In this document: one piece after another, positions 10,266 through 46,020 of the stretch
Numbering within the stretch: position 1 is the stretch's first letter
Layout: each line of letters starts with the position of its first letter
NCBI GenBank assembly: GCA_009760855.2
Contig: WPIO01000013.1
Location: 2,990,501 to 3,054,500, forward strand
DNA: 64,000 nt
Direction: 5' to 3'
DNA from: Cristatella mucedo
Taxonomy: Eukaryota > Bryozoa > Phylactolaemata > Cristatellidae
Made by a program: the position numbers and the translations under genes
Notes under the pieces: generated by a model
Databases searched by the model: none
Seen by the model: the letters and a program-made list of their open reading frames with translations, nothing else
Told to the model about the DNA's origin: nothing

Positions 10266-11690
10266 ACCTTGCAGCCTTACAGAGGTTTCAACGTGAAAGC
10301 CAAGATTTTGTCTGGTGATATGATCGGCCATATAATATTAATCGATCACAAAGTTCTTCTAGAGCGCCTCTCATCTCGCCTGGGCATCACTGGCACTGCT
10401 CTGCAGTGGTTCAGGTCCTATCTCAGTGGGAGACTCCAGAGTATTGACGTGAATGGACAAAGATCATCTGAAGTACCTCTGAAATATGGAGTACCTCAGG
10501 GCTCCGTGCTAGGTCCGATTCTTTTCACGGTTTCTACTCTGCCTCTTGCTGATGTGATTGCCAAGCACAATCTAGGCTTTCACTTCTATGCGGATGACAC
10601 TCAGTTGTACCTTTGCTTTGATCCCTCCCAGCCTTCGAGCACCTCGAATTCTCTCAACTCACTTGCTTCATGTATTGACGGCATCCGCACATGGATGGCA
10701 GCAAAGTTTCTAAAGCTAAACGACGATAAAACTAACTTACTAGTTATGGGCAAACCCAGTGCGATTCAGAGATTGGAAAGGCTGTCTCTCAAAACTGGCT
10801 CTGCCAGCATATCTCCAGTTGAATCATCTCGAAATCTAGGTGTCACATTCTAAAGCGACCTCTCGTTAGACGACCATATCAGCTCCACAGTCCAATCCGC
10901 CTATTTTCAGCTTCATAACATTGCTAAAATTCGGGCTTGTTTAGATAAAGATACCACATCTAAGTTGGTCCATGCATTCGTGACATCCCGTCTCGACTTG
11001 TGCAACTCACTGCTTACTGGCCTACCAGCATGTGCGATCAGGCGATTGCAGCTGGTGCATAACTTCGCAGCTAGGCTTGTCTGTCGTGAGCGTCGCAGTT
11101 GCCACATTACTCCACTTCTCGCCGACCTGCACTGGCTACCAGTCAAGCAACGGATTGACTTCAAGGTTTTGTCGCTCACTTTTAGGTCCCTTCATTCTAT
11201 GGCTCCAGCCTATCTGTCAGAACTACTACCCCATCAGGCCAAGCATCGTACCACCCGCTTTTCGGAATCCAACAGTCTACAAATACCTCGTACAAACCTT
11301 AAATCCTTTGGAGACCGTGCATTTAGTTCGCATGCTCCCAAAGCCTGGAACTCCCTCCCGACCTGCGTCAGAACATCCCCTGACCTGACCACATTTAAAA
11401 GGAACCTAAAAACACACCTATTTAGGACAGCATTTAGTGGGTCCCTATGATTCGTCCTTGATGTGCTTGTGCGTGCTGACACTGTGCATGCTGCCACTAA
11501 CCACATTTGCATGCTGACCCTGTGCATGTCACCCCTAACCATATTATTCATTTCGTTTGTTTTTTCAAGCATGATTTTACTTACCATTCAATTGCATTTC
11601 ACTTTAAGCAAATGTAAAGCGCCTAGAGAGAGATTAAGTTCTCTGAGGGCGCTTTATCAAGTGAATTATTAATATTATTATTATTAATAA
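10266..11690 (+). mobile_element. LINE family A1, RT domain to 3' tail, one in-frame stop
   Basis: This is the best LINE copy in the window. One frame runs from 10269 to 11450 with a single stop (TAA, 10851-10853). The first part is a reverse transcriptase with GVPQGSVLGP and the catalytic YADD (10587-10598). The second part has the C-terminal L2/CR1 signature (LADLHWLPV, KAWNSLP, LKTHLFRTAF). A 3' UTR with GCATGC repeats follows, then the hairpin tail at 11610-11660 and (ATT)n. The endonuclease and the 5' part of the RT are missing, so the copy is 5'-truncated. It abuts a minus-strand family C fragment. Confidence 0.9.
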
Positions 11691-11758
11691 CAATAATATT
11701 AATGCACTTGATAAAGCGCCCTCAGAGAAATAAATCTCTCTCTAGGCGCTTTACATTT
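11610..11758. repeat. ~150-bp palindrome from two tail-to-tail LINE tails
   Basis: The plus-strand tail of the LINE ending at 11690 is followed at once by a minus-strand LINE-A1 tail (11690-11775). The halves are joined at their (ATT)n/(AAT)n ends and are nearly perfect reverse complements. Confidence 0.85.
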
Positions 11759-11775
11759 GCTGCAAAGGAAGCTAT
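11690..11775 (-). mobile_element. Solo LINE-A1 type 3' tail
   Basis: (AAT)n then CACTTGATAAAGCGCC...AGGCGCTTTACATTTGCTGC. Confidence 0.85.
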
Positions 11776-11820
11776 GAAGCGTTTAGCCAATGAAAAAAGG
11801 AAGAGCAGCATTAAAAACAA

Positions 11821-11952
11821 GTAGTACAAACCCCTAAGTATAGTAGTACAAACCCCTAAGTATAGTAGTACAAACCCCTAAGTATAGTAGTACAAACCCC
11901 TAAGTATAGTAGTACAAACCCCTAAGTATAGTAGTACAAACCCCTAAGTATA
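11821..11952. repeat. 22-bp tandem repeat, 6 identical copies
   Basis: The unit GTAGTACAAACCCCTAAGTA plus TA starts at 11821, 11843, 11865, 11887, 11909 and 11931 with no differences visible, which implies recent expansion. It lies between two LINE-A tails of opposite orientation. Confidence 0.95.
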
Positions 11953-11959
11953 TCACACT

Positions 11960-12058
11960 AACCATTCGACCGTGATTCCTTTAAGCAAATATAAAGCGCC
12001 TGGAAAGAGATTGAGTTCTCTACGGGCGCTTTATCAAGTGCATTACTATTATTATCAT
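11960..12058 (+). mobile_element. Solo LINE-A1 type 3' tail
   Basis: AAATATAAAGCGCC...GGGCGCTTTATCAAGTGC followed by (ATT)n-type sequence. Confidence 0.8.
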
Positions 12059-12099
12059 TATTATCTCATACTTCAAGAGCTAACCCGGATGACCAACGG

Positions 12100-12680
12100 C
12101 CATCTCGACATCTACACTCTCGACACCTTTCACTGAGGGTAGGACCTAACCCAGTTTAGCTCTACGACAGGCATACCCAGGCGCGTCGAAAGGTACTCCG
12201 TAAGGAGCTAGTGGTCCATTGTACTAAATGCTACAGAGAGGTTTAGGAAAACCAACCGAGAGAGCTCAAAGCCTCGAGCTCAAAGCCCCGATTCGAACTT
12301 AACAATGAGATCTGATGAACCGATGTAAACGTTCAGCTTCCGGCTCATCACTCGCTTAAGTGCCTTTGATATGAATAGCCTAAGGGAGACTGGGCAAAGG
12401 TCACTTAAGTTCTCGTGATTCAGAGATACATTTTTAGCGGGTGGCCGTACAACTGTTGTTTGTAGATGAGAAAGAACATCACCGGTGCATCGCCGTGGAC
12501 ATATTTACGATATTTGTTCATGTTGGCGGCGGCGACAGTTCTATGCACAAATTATAAGGAGAACTGTTGGAGCAGGGATGGATTGGGGATGGATTGGCGC
12601 GTTGGATGGCGCGATGGATTCGCAGTGACTTTAGCCTGGAGGAAATTTTTAGCGATGAGTTCTATTGAGAGATAGACGTG
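12100..12680 (-). mobile_element. LINE family C fragment (N-terminal RT region), decayed
   Basis: The minus strand reads like the start of an L2/CR1 RT domain (TTVVRP...LSDLCPVS...SKALKR), with frame breaks. It is homologous to 26640-27220. It carries a GGATTGGGGATGGATTGG duplication near 12578. Confidence 0.6.
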
Positions 12681-12874
12681 AAGGAGGAGAGAAAAGCGGA
12701 GCGTCACGTGACGCGCCGCGGCGCGACGCGTCGATGCCGTCCCGGCAGAGGCGGCGTCGAGGGATGGAGTCCCCAATCTGTTAAATCTAATCTACTAAGA
12801 ATTTAAAAAAATGCACCAAGTCGCCATAGGGATCATTAAGAAGTATGATTGTTGCTGAGAGAGGTAAAGACGAC

Positions 12875-12980
12875 TAATAATAATAACAATAATAATGCGC
12901 TTGATAAAGCGCCCTCTTTGAACTTAATCTCTTTCTAGGCGCTTTACATTTGCTGCAAAGGGAAACACGATTGACGGTTG
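12875..12980 (-). mobile_element. Solo LINE-A1 type 3' tail
   Basis: (AAT)n then GCTTGATAAAGCGCC...AGGCGCTTTACATTTGCTGCAAAG. Confidence 0.8.
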
Positions 12981-13620
12981 ATGTGGACCATTACAACCTT
13001 TTGGGTTATTGATCTACGGCAGACCCAAAGTTTCTCAACGAATAATTTCTTTCAATACATCTTGAACAAAATTCTGCGAAAAGAGAAACAACAGAGTAAC
13101 GAGGGCTCTTAGCTGTATGCAATATTGTGTGGGTCGACACCCACTGACTGCTAGCAATGGCTGAAGCCACGCAAGTTGTGCATGAGAGATGCTATCTGGT
13201 CGCTAACCATAGCAGGTGTAACGGTAGCACTACATTTACTTTAGCTTAGAACCACATTTTCAATTATACAAATACACATTTATTTCACCCAGTAAGCTGG
13301 TATTCGGTCCAAGAACGCAAGTGCAAATTTAAAACTGAGGATCTCAATATTTATGTTGAAAGACAAATAGGAAGTTTTTGAAGTAGCTTAATTAGTAGAC
13401 CATTGGAGGTTGCCAGATCGCTCCCCACTGAAGGTGAAATTCTTTTTTCTCGGTGCCAAGACTAAGGAAAGACGGTCTTAGGCCGCTCTCCAACTTGCAA
13501 GTCTTGCAGGAGCTACATTTTATTAGATTATTATCGCCGCATTATTATTCATACAAATTGTGCTTGGTATGATATGCATTCATTTTGAGCTACATACTTA
13601 GCTATTGGACGTTGTTATGC
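12981..13620. other. Intergenic, no feature recognised
   Basis: No coding signal or classifiable repeat seen. Confidence 0.35.
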
Positions 13621-13640
13621 CGTACGCGCGCGGGCTCGCG

Positions 13641-13812
<172 letters not shown>

Positions 13813-13867
13813 AAACATAATTGCGACATCCACTTTCGGTCGGACTTTGTTCACCGTGTCTATCCCG

Positions 13868-14137
13868 AATACTCATAATAATAATGATAGTAGCATTACA
13901 TTTGTATAGAGCCCTCAGGTAAATTAATCTCTTTCTAAGCACTTTACATACGCTATAAAGGAAGCATCGTCAAGCAGTCAGTGGTAACATGCACAGTGTC
14001 AATAAGCATAACACATATGATTCGAGGTGACATACAGAGTGTCGAAGTGTCAACATGTAAATATGATTAGTGGCAGCATGCACAGTGTCAGCACGCATAA
14101 GCAAACAAAGGAATAATCACAAGTAGTCACTAATGTA
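13868..14137 (-). mobile_element. LINE family A2 3' end
   Basis: The tail reads ATTACATTTGTATAGAGCCCTCAG...CTAAGCACTTTACAT on the plus strand. The 3' UTR has GCATGCACAGTGTCAGCACGCATAAGC. Its tail end (ATACAAATGTAAT) differs from A1 and matches that of SINE-B. Confidence 0.75.
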
Positions 14138-14215
14138 ATGTAATGTATCTCCTTCTGTAACTCCACAAAGTCATAAAGACTATGTGGGTGTTACGCAGGA
14201 GAGTTTTGTACTAAT
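14137..14215 (-). mobile_element. LINE family B solo tail
   Basis: ATGTAATGTAATGTAT then CTCCTTCTGTAACTCCAC and GGTGTTACGCAGGAGAGTTTTG, the complement of the family B 3' end. It appears inserted next to the LINE-A2 copy. Confidence 0.75.
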
Positions 14216-16090
14216 AGCTGCTGTCACAAACGTAATGGTGCTAGTCTCAGCCGACGCATGACGAATACTGGTGACGCCTAAACCTTGTAGCATCGCTAGT
14301 GACGAAGATCGCCCGTACCTCAACGTATCAAGTCTGTATCCATAATGTCGACAAGTCTATTTGACATCAGCGGACGGTTACAGGTGTACAACAGCGGCCA
14401 TGTTACAAGTGTACAACAGCGGCCATGACGTACACCAACGGGTCTCCGGCCAAGAGCTCAGATCAGCTCAAATGCTAAAGCCGAGTCCGGAATCACAACA
14501 TTCTGCTTATCTCATGGCGCCGGCTTTTATACCGCTTCGACAATAGATTATTGCACGCATTATAGCGTAATCTCATAATTGCAAATAGTTATTACCAGCC
14601 ATAATCTGGCTGATTTAGCTGGCGCCGCAGTTTTACTGCATCCTCCTTAACTTATAACCGCTCTCGGCCGTAATAAAAACCTAGCGACCAGCAATGACAG
14701 GGTGAACGTTCGGCTTCGCTACCTCATCCTTTCTCACTAGTAGCCGTCCCACCGACGAGAGCTGGACTTCAAAGCAGCGTCTCCAGCCTGTCCCCAGCGT
14801 TTCGTAAGTCCGGGTCGTCAGCACTTCCCTTGACTGCGGACGCGCGCCTTCAGCCATAGTGCTATTTTAATAGACACCTGGAGCGATCTCATACTGGAAT
14901 GGTATTAGCACACACAACACGGGAAGGAGCAGCCCTCCGTGCATCGTGTGCACGAGCAATTGTGACTTCATCTTATCGTGCTCAGCCCGCCATTGCTTCA
15001 AGAACCAGTCTTGTCAGCCTTTATTTTAGTTAGACAGTCTGTGGGGTATGACAGACAACGTCTGCTGTCCAAAATCTCTTGAAAGCATACGCCCAGTGGC
15101 CGACTTTCAAAACGCAGCGAGCAGTTAACTTACTGCGAATTGAACAAAGAGTTTAATGCATTTGCTTTTATCAAACTGTTTGCAATACTTGCAAGCTTTT
15201 GCTTGTAGCGATTGCCACTGGCGTACTCAGTATTAGGTCAGGGACGGATCTCAACCGCGACCTTGGGTTCTATAAGAAGCAGCGAGTGCTTGAAAACTTG
15301 ACCAGCCTCTCTTTTCAATCGGTCCGAAGCGGGCTAGGTCTAGCAGGCACAATTTCGTTTGTCTACGAGCGCTTAGACGATATAACAAAACTCATTTATT
15401 ATACTTGCGTTTTATAAATGCCACATAGAAATGGCTTTTACAGAACTAATCTCACGTCTAGCAACTTCGCGTCGTAAGTCTAGTAGGTTATGGCAATTTA
15501 TAGGCCACCGAGGGCTTTAATGACTTCAAGTAATTGCTGCGGTAAAGCGATCGATGCCTTACGCTATTCTTCATCGAACGAGGTTCAAGCTCCAGACTTT
15601 TTTTGTGGCTCGCGGATTTACCGCATGGATCGCATTTACCCACAACCGCCGGGGCTATAGATTTTCGCACGCGTTATGCGGGCACCGTAAAAGATGGCTC
15701 TCACAAGGGTACTATATTGGAAGGAATTAAAGAAAAAGTAGCGACATCATGCTTTGTCATGCTGCCAGACCTCGTGTGGATTGCACTAAAAAAGTGCTGA
15801 GATAGCTGTAACGGTTCAGATCTAATACCGTGCAGTGCAAGTCAAGAGCACTACGATGGCGAAAGATCGGGGATCTAACAGGCGTATAGACCTGTGCGTA
15901 ATATTACAGCTCAGTACAGCCTTATGATATATGTCTGCATGGTGATTGCATACAGTAATATTTAGTCTTATGTTGAAATATGATCCCATAGACGGCAGCA
16001 AGTCACCCATGCTGGTCAACAGGGTATGCAAGAAAGCTGAAACAGTCATTGGGACGTACAAGGCAAACCTTTAACTACTACCGAAAATAC
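14216..16090. other. Intergenic, no feature recognised
   Basis: A short duplication (ACAGGTGTACAACAGCGGCCATG, varied) occurs near 14380-14425. No gene could be supported. Confidence 0.4.
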
Positions 16091-16091
16091 A

Positions 16092-16230
16092 ATATCATTC
16101 ATTTGCATAGCGCCCTAGGAGAGCTTAATCTCTATTCAGGCGCTTCACAGATGCCATGGAGCTCAAGCCTACGACCTTGGCCTTTGACCTTGGTCGGGAC
16201 AAGCGCCTTAACCACAGGGCCCAACCAGCA
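16092..16230 (-). mobile_element. SINE-B (tRNA-derived)
   Basis: Tail ATTCATTTGCATAGCGCCC...AGGCGCTTCACAGATGCC, then a box B-like GAGCTCAAGCC and a box A-like region near AACCACAGGGCCCAA. Located just past the PREP 3' end. Confidence 0.8.
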
Positions 16231-16439
16231 CCCCGTAATGGCAATAATTTTAAACAACAAACTCCCACGTGTGACTTGCTTGCCTTCAAATAAATGCAGT
16301 TTTTCGGCTGCTGTTAAGTTTCTTCACAATATCTATGAAATAGAAAACATGACGTTTTTGACAACCTCAAAGAATGTGCCACCCCCCAAAGAATGAGTCA
16401 CTCCCCAAAAAAAACATCAGAAAAGGCTACAGACACATG

Positions 16440-16445
16440 TTTATT
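16440..16445 (-). terminator. Polyadenylation signal of PREP (AATAAA)
   Basis: TTTATT on the plus strand is AATAAA on the minus strand, about 230 nt downstream of the PREP stop codon. It is the first exact match seen. Confidence 0.5.
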
Positions 16446-16673
16446 GTGTTGCTCTTCAACTTTATCACAGGCTGTGCTTAGCGGCATATCAGGCATAACT
16501 ATGTATGACAAGTACAACTGTTGACGACAACCGAATACTAGATGACAAGTACAACCAGCTGCCGAAACAGGCCTGTTACATGTGCATTATCTGAAATGAA
16601 AATTAATGAGAAAACCCGTTACAGTACGAGGCAATCACAGAAATGCAAGTATCTGTACGCCAGTAGTTCAACA

Positions 16674-40946
<24,273 letters not shown>

Positions 40947-41379
40947 TACCGGCTTCTAGCAATCCTCAACACAGATAACGCAGGGTAAAACAGCGAATCC
41001 TTCTACACATTTATTGTTGTCCTGGAAGGTAATGCCACATCCGGTCACGAAGGGACACTTTACGGACTCGAACCCAACGGGCGTTCGCTAAGATCGAACG
41101 CAGTATTGCATACGAGCTTTTAGAGGGCGTACAATTTAACCTTAAGAATAAGAAATATGAAATAATCAAGGAGGAGCAAATGGTTCGACGTACACGCGGT
41201 TCGCCGACCAAAAGTTGGCCAGTCGCACCGTTGCTTTGTTTAAGCCTGGAGTATAGGAATAAAGTAGAAAATAAAGCTCAGGCTCAGGTTGAGCAGTACC
41301 CGAAGTAAAGGAGCGTGCTAGAGGAGTGAAGCCGGTCCCTTCGTCCCTAAAGGCGACGAATCCTTTGGATCGATAAATC

Positions 41380-41800
41380 CAGTCCAGTCGTCTAGCTGGC
41401 GGCGGCGGCAAACGTTGCTCTCGACTCGTATCCGCTCCCGGTTCCTCTCCGATCGCTTCCAGCGACGCCGCACAATGCAGTGCGCCCGAGCGACGCGGAG
41501 CGTCTCCCAATGCTCCAGCGTTCGGGCGGGCGGGCGGGGGGGGGAGTGGGTTGACCCGCCGAATGAACCCGATTAGCGCCCATTAGAGCCGCCGTGCGAT
41601 GTATTCGGCGGCGCAGGATCGCCGGCCGCGTCGTGGCCGGTCGCCAGCTGCCGAGACGCGATGCGGATCAGCTACGGTCGGTGCGCTGCGTCGCTCGCTG
41701 AGAAAATGGCGTACGGCGTATGGCGACTCGGCTAGGCGTACTACTGGGATAGCGCGTCGAAGCGCCCGCGGGCGCGGGGTCGGCACTCTCTGAGGAGATC
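41380..41800. promoter_or_regulatory. CpG-rich segment upstream of PREP
   Basis: Dense CG dinucleotides about 450-850 nt upstream of the PREP start codon; the likely promoter area or a 5' non-coding exon. A G run (41532-41544) is included. No TATA box was assigned. Confidence 0.45.
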
Positions 41801-42139
41801 GCGATTTCTCTAAAAAACCGCAGAGTTTTAGCAGCCGCTTCCCAGACCTCTACCTCTCATCCGATTAGCGATCCCGAAATAACGGCCTGGCACCTTTCAG
41901 GGTAATTGTAACTTTCAATGTAGACATTTGCATCATTTGAAATCCTTGTCGTAGGATAATTCAATTCGCCAATCCTGTACCGTTGTATTTACTCACAAGT
42001 GTCAGCTTAACTTTCAGCAGCGCTTCGATCAGCTCCTCTGCGCAGTGAGAAAATACAGCGACGAGGTAGCTAGAGTTGCACACGCCGAATGATGGTGCTG
42101 AGGGCCACGCTTAGGCAGCGCACCGTCAGGATGAATACT

Positions 42140-42216
42140 TTCTTTCCCGCATATGTAAAATGCCTAGAAAGAGATTAAATTACCTCGGGGTGCTGTAAAA
42201 GTGTGACAAAATTATC
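42140..42216 (+). mobile_element. Degraded LINE-A tail
   Basis: CATATGTAAAATGCCTAGAAAG...GGGGTGCTGTAAAAGTGTG. Confidence 0.6.
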
Positions 42217-42296
42217 ATTCATTTTCCAAGTGGAATTTTGGAAGTTGGAAATTCTATTTCGCTCGTTGAACGGCTGATTATAGTTCATTTGATATA

Positions 42297-42426
<130 letters not shown>

Positions 42427-42429
42427 TAT

Positions 42430-42775
42430 CTATTTAGGCATGTTGAAATTAAAGGTTCCTCGAAACTTTCCGAAGAATCATTTGACGGATGTACGCTGGC
42501 ATCGTCGTTTAGATACAGTGTACCTCAAAGCTACTTCCAAACTTTTGGAGATCCCAAAGTCGAGATCACAGTACTGTATGACGTGAAAACTACCCTGACT
42601 TGACGACATTTTAAAAGGAAGCTAAACATTTTTTTTGCCTGTGTGAATTGTCCTTTGTTTGCGTGAGCGTACTATAATTGTGCATGGCGTCGCTAACCAA
42701 TTGACGTACTTCCTTATCGGCATATTTAAACCGCCTAGAAAGAGATTTGCGGTCATAGAGCGATACGGAAATGTT
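42430..42775 (+). mobile_element. Decayed LINE-A 3' end
   Basis: TGACGACATTTTAAAAGGAAG and TTGTCCTTTGTTTGCGTGAG match the end of the LINE-A ORF and 3' UTR; the tail is CCGCCTAGAAAGAGATT. Confidence 0.6.
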
Positions 42776-43026
42776 TTCTTATAATTATTATTGCTCGGTA
42801 GCAGATTATACATATACGTATGCACATATCGACATGCAGGAGAACCAGTATTAATCGCACACTGTCTAGCTGAACCCATAAGTCCGCATTTAAGTCCCGA
42901 AATAAAATCTCGGACGAATCTAAGACACGAAGTTTTGATTCGACTGCCATCATCTTCCAATATTTAAGTAAGCAAACAAATTAAGAAAGCGCGCTGTGTC
43001 AATGTCGCCATCGTAATTTTGATCAA

Positions 43027-43195
43027 AAAAAGGGTGGCTGATTTAATAGCTTCATTGGTATAGCGGTAGAAAAGCCGTAGCGACTATCACCACCGCTTGC
43101 AGTGGGCAATACAAGATCGCCCGCAGTAAGACTCAGTAGCTACGACTTGGGTCGTGTAGAATGAGGACCTTACCTCCTGGGCTAAGACCCATTGA
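43027..43195 (-). mobile_element. SINE-D (tRNA-like)
   Basis: GCTGATTTAATAGCTTCATTGG, CACCACCGCTTGCAGTGGGC and ACCTTACCTCCTGGGCTAAG. Confidence 0.7.
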
Positions 43196-43199
43196 CTAA

Positions 43200-44025
43200 G
43201 AGGGTGTGCATATACTTTAGATGTAATAATTTAGATGCAACGCCAATTCGAAATTGTACAAAGTCATATCGATGCGAAATTTTATTTCTGCAGTTTAGCC
43301 GTGTCTTGCCTTTTGGGAATATCAAATTGCTCTGTTGCTTTGCTCCCCAACGGCCTTAACCTTAAAATAATTAGTCACAATGCCATCAAAGAGAACGCCA
43401 GGCTTCCTGCAGTAATTTCTCACCAAAGTGCCGTTAATTGTGTCTAACCCTTTTCTCGAGCCGTCCTGGCGCCCTCGTGTTGTAGCGCAGTTGACGCTGA
43501 ACTCTCAGATCCTGGATTCAAAATGCACTGTCTGACGGCTGAACTTTTCTCCGGTCAATTCCGTATAGCAGTAGCCGGGGCGATATGGCGAAGTGGCCCT
43601 AAGTGGCGGTGCGACTAAAATCACTGGGTGTTCGGAAAGCAGCGTGCTAAATCAGCCGTATTATTAGGACTGACATTAAATTATTCGAGGTTCCTGAATT
43701 ATAACGCCTGGGAATAGATTATGCGATAACCTATGGCCAAGGCCGCATGCAAGCCGAGCCGTGTAACGCGGCTGTAGCTGTTGTGCTCTAGGAGTCGGTG
43801 CCTTGACATTGGAGCTGAGCTCCGAGCTCTGGGCCATGGAGTCATGCGAGAGTTGGCGTACGTCACAGCCACGGTCGAAAGCCTGTAATTCTCCGCCGCT
43901 TTTAAAAAGACTTCTCTACGCTATGGATTCGTACTAGTTATCTTCAGGGACGGCCGCTCTTCGTCACTGCCGCGTTCCGCCACTTTCGGCACACATGAGT
44001 GCATTCGGGCTGCACTTGCATGTCG
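43200..44025. other. Intergenic; possible decayed tRNA-like repeat near 43465-43660
   Basis: GTTGTAGCGCAGTTGACGC and GATCCTGGATTCAAAATGC look like worn box A and box B, and the segment ends near AAATCAGCC. Nothing else recognised. Confidence 0.3.
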
Positions 44026-44532
44026 TCAGCCACGATTCCGAGGTTTCCGGGGCTCACCGGTTTTCATCGCGTGTCGGCTGGAACTAGCACTGTTACCATC
44101 CGGTACGCTGTGTTTACGGCCAAGTTTCGTACGGACGTTCAAGCCGCCAGCGTTCACCCGGTTTGAAAGAGCTCCACAAATTTCGCCGTCCACCTTTCCA
44201 CAAGATTGTAGCGCGAATTTGTCATTCAGCGTCAAGTTACTGGCGACATGCTGCCAGCGTGCTTCTAACGCTGAACTTCTGGGTGCAGAATCCCCGATCG
44301 CCAGTCGCTCGCGTGCCATCTGCACAGGAAGTGCTGCAGTATGCAGGGCTGGCCGCCCTCCGTACAGACAGACAGACAGACAGATAGCTGAGGCTATCGC
44401 TGTGCTCTTAGCGTACTCGTCCAGCTCCTCCTGCCGGGTGACGGGTTCAGCGACACCCATCTCGCACTTCCTTCCCGACATGCCCAGGGTGTGAACTAGA
44501 CGCGCCAGCGTCGGACCTCCGCTGCTGGCCAT
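44026..44532 (-). CDS. Possible coding exon(s), unrecognised
   Basis: A 168-codon frame starts ATG in a CpG-rich setting. The first ~45 codons (MASSGGPTLARLVHTLGMSG... QEELDEYAKS) have protein-like composition. The middle runs into a (TCTG)n repeat (ICLSVCLY), followed by a GT that could be a donor. The function is unknown and the remainder may be intron. Weak. Confidence 0.25.
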   Translation of the reverse strand: MASSGGPTLARLVHTLGMSGRKCEMGVAEPVTRQEELDEYAKSTAIASAICLSVCLYGGRPALHTAALPVQMARERLAIGDSAPRSSALEARWQHVASNLTLNDKFALQSCGKVDGEICGALSNRVNAGGLNVRTKLGRKHSVPDGNSASSSRHAMKTGEPRKPRNRG

Positions 44533-45004
44533 TGCACGCGGCCGAACTGCATGGCCTCTCTTTTGCTAGCGGCCCGCGTCCTCCGGATGGCAGCTTTATG
44601 CGAATCGATGAAGCTTTATCTCTGTATCGATCGTCCAGCCGAGCCAGAGGCCTCGTGGATCCGCGAATAATTGGACCGCGATTAATGCACGTCAGCCACT
44701 GCACGGCTCGTCGCGTGTGGCCCCGCGCTAGGCAAAGTGAGGCAGCGGCGCTCTAGCTCTCGCCGCGGCGGAGAGGGCGCGCGGTTCAACCGCTCCCAAC
44801 CCGTTGACCTACGCGGAATGAGCTGGCCAAACGGTCGCAGCGGCCATTTCCCCCCACGCTCGGTTAAAACATTCGATCCCGTACGGACGGTTCCTGAGCA
44901 AGTGCGCCATGCGCGGCTTAGGTCGTAACCGATGCGCCCCACTCCCCCCCCCCCTACGCCGCTCTAGTTGGTAGGCATAGTGGAATTGCTAGTGTAGCGC
45001 TTTC

Positions 45005-45112
45005 GCGCTCATTCTCTCGGCGCTCATTCTCTGCGGAGCGCGCATTCTCTCGCTCATTCTGCGCGCGCATTCTCTCGCTCATTCATTTCGCGCTCATTCT
45101 CTCGGCGGAGAG
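45005..45112. repeat. Degenerate CGCTCATTCTCT tandem repeat
   Basis: About seven copies of CGCTCATTCTCT or CGCATTCTCT with variable spacers. Confidence 0.8.
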
Positions 45113-45709
45113 CGGAGACTGCTAGCAGGCTTGGCGGACTGCGGGGCAAAGCCACGCCGAAAGTTCCGCGTCGTTGGTACCGCCCGGCGCGGAACAATGG
45201 CGTCGATGTACTCGACGCATTTCGCCAGGTCGGCAAATTAAAAAGTGCGAGCCGTCTGAACGCGTTTACGTTTACGCGAACGCTGCTGCGTTTCATCGGA
45301 GAGAACGGCTCACTGAGCGGCATCGCTTAGGTGCGACTCCGGGCGCCCCGCGCGGCGCGCTCAAGAATCGTGCTGCTCGGCGGCACTGCGGCGGCATTGC
45401 GGCGGCATTGCAGCATCGGGCGCATTTATTTTCACCGGTGTGCGCGCGAGGCGTTTGACAGCAGGGGTTGCAGCGCTGCAGCCGGCGGATCAGGAGCGTC
45501 GTGCGAAAGCGCCGTACCACCTACGCCTAGAGCCTCATTTGTGAAGCGAGCGCTACCGCCCTCACTAGCGTCGTCGCGCATTAGGCCGACCGCTGCTCGA
45601 CAGCTGTCGAGTGCGAGCGGCGAGACGCCGTCGTCTGCTCAGCAGCTCCTGCGCAGCTGCTGAGTCAAACGACGCGAGCGGCGGCGACGCGTCAATCGAC
45701 GCGCCGTCG

Positions 45710-45983
45710 CTAGAGGTCTGCAGCGTCTTCCTCGGTCAATTTCACCAGACCCACGGTGTTAGCCAACCCGCCCAGACCGCCATCTGCCCAATGAGGCAGG
45801 CTCCCGGCGCCGCCGCCGTAGAAGAAGAGGTCCGGAGAAGTGGCGTCGCTGTGCGCCGGGCGCTTCGACAGCCTCTGCGCCCTTTTCGTGCTGCAGGGAA
45901 ACTGCTTCTGCTCGTAGGCTGGGTCGACTCTGAGAAACTCGCGAAATATAGCGTCCGTCTTCTCGTCGATGCTGTAGTCGCGC

Positions 45984-46020
<37 letters not shown>

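Noticed and set aside
11821-11952. CRISPR-like array
   Set aside because: Head-to-tail identical 22-bp units with no spacers, in animal DNA.
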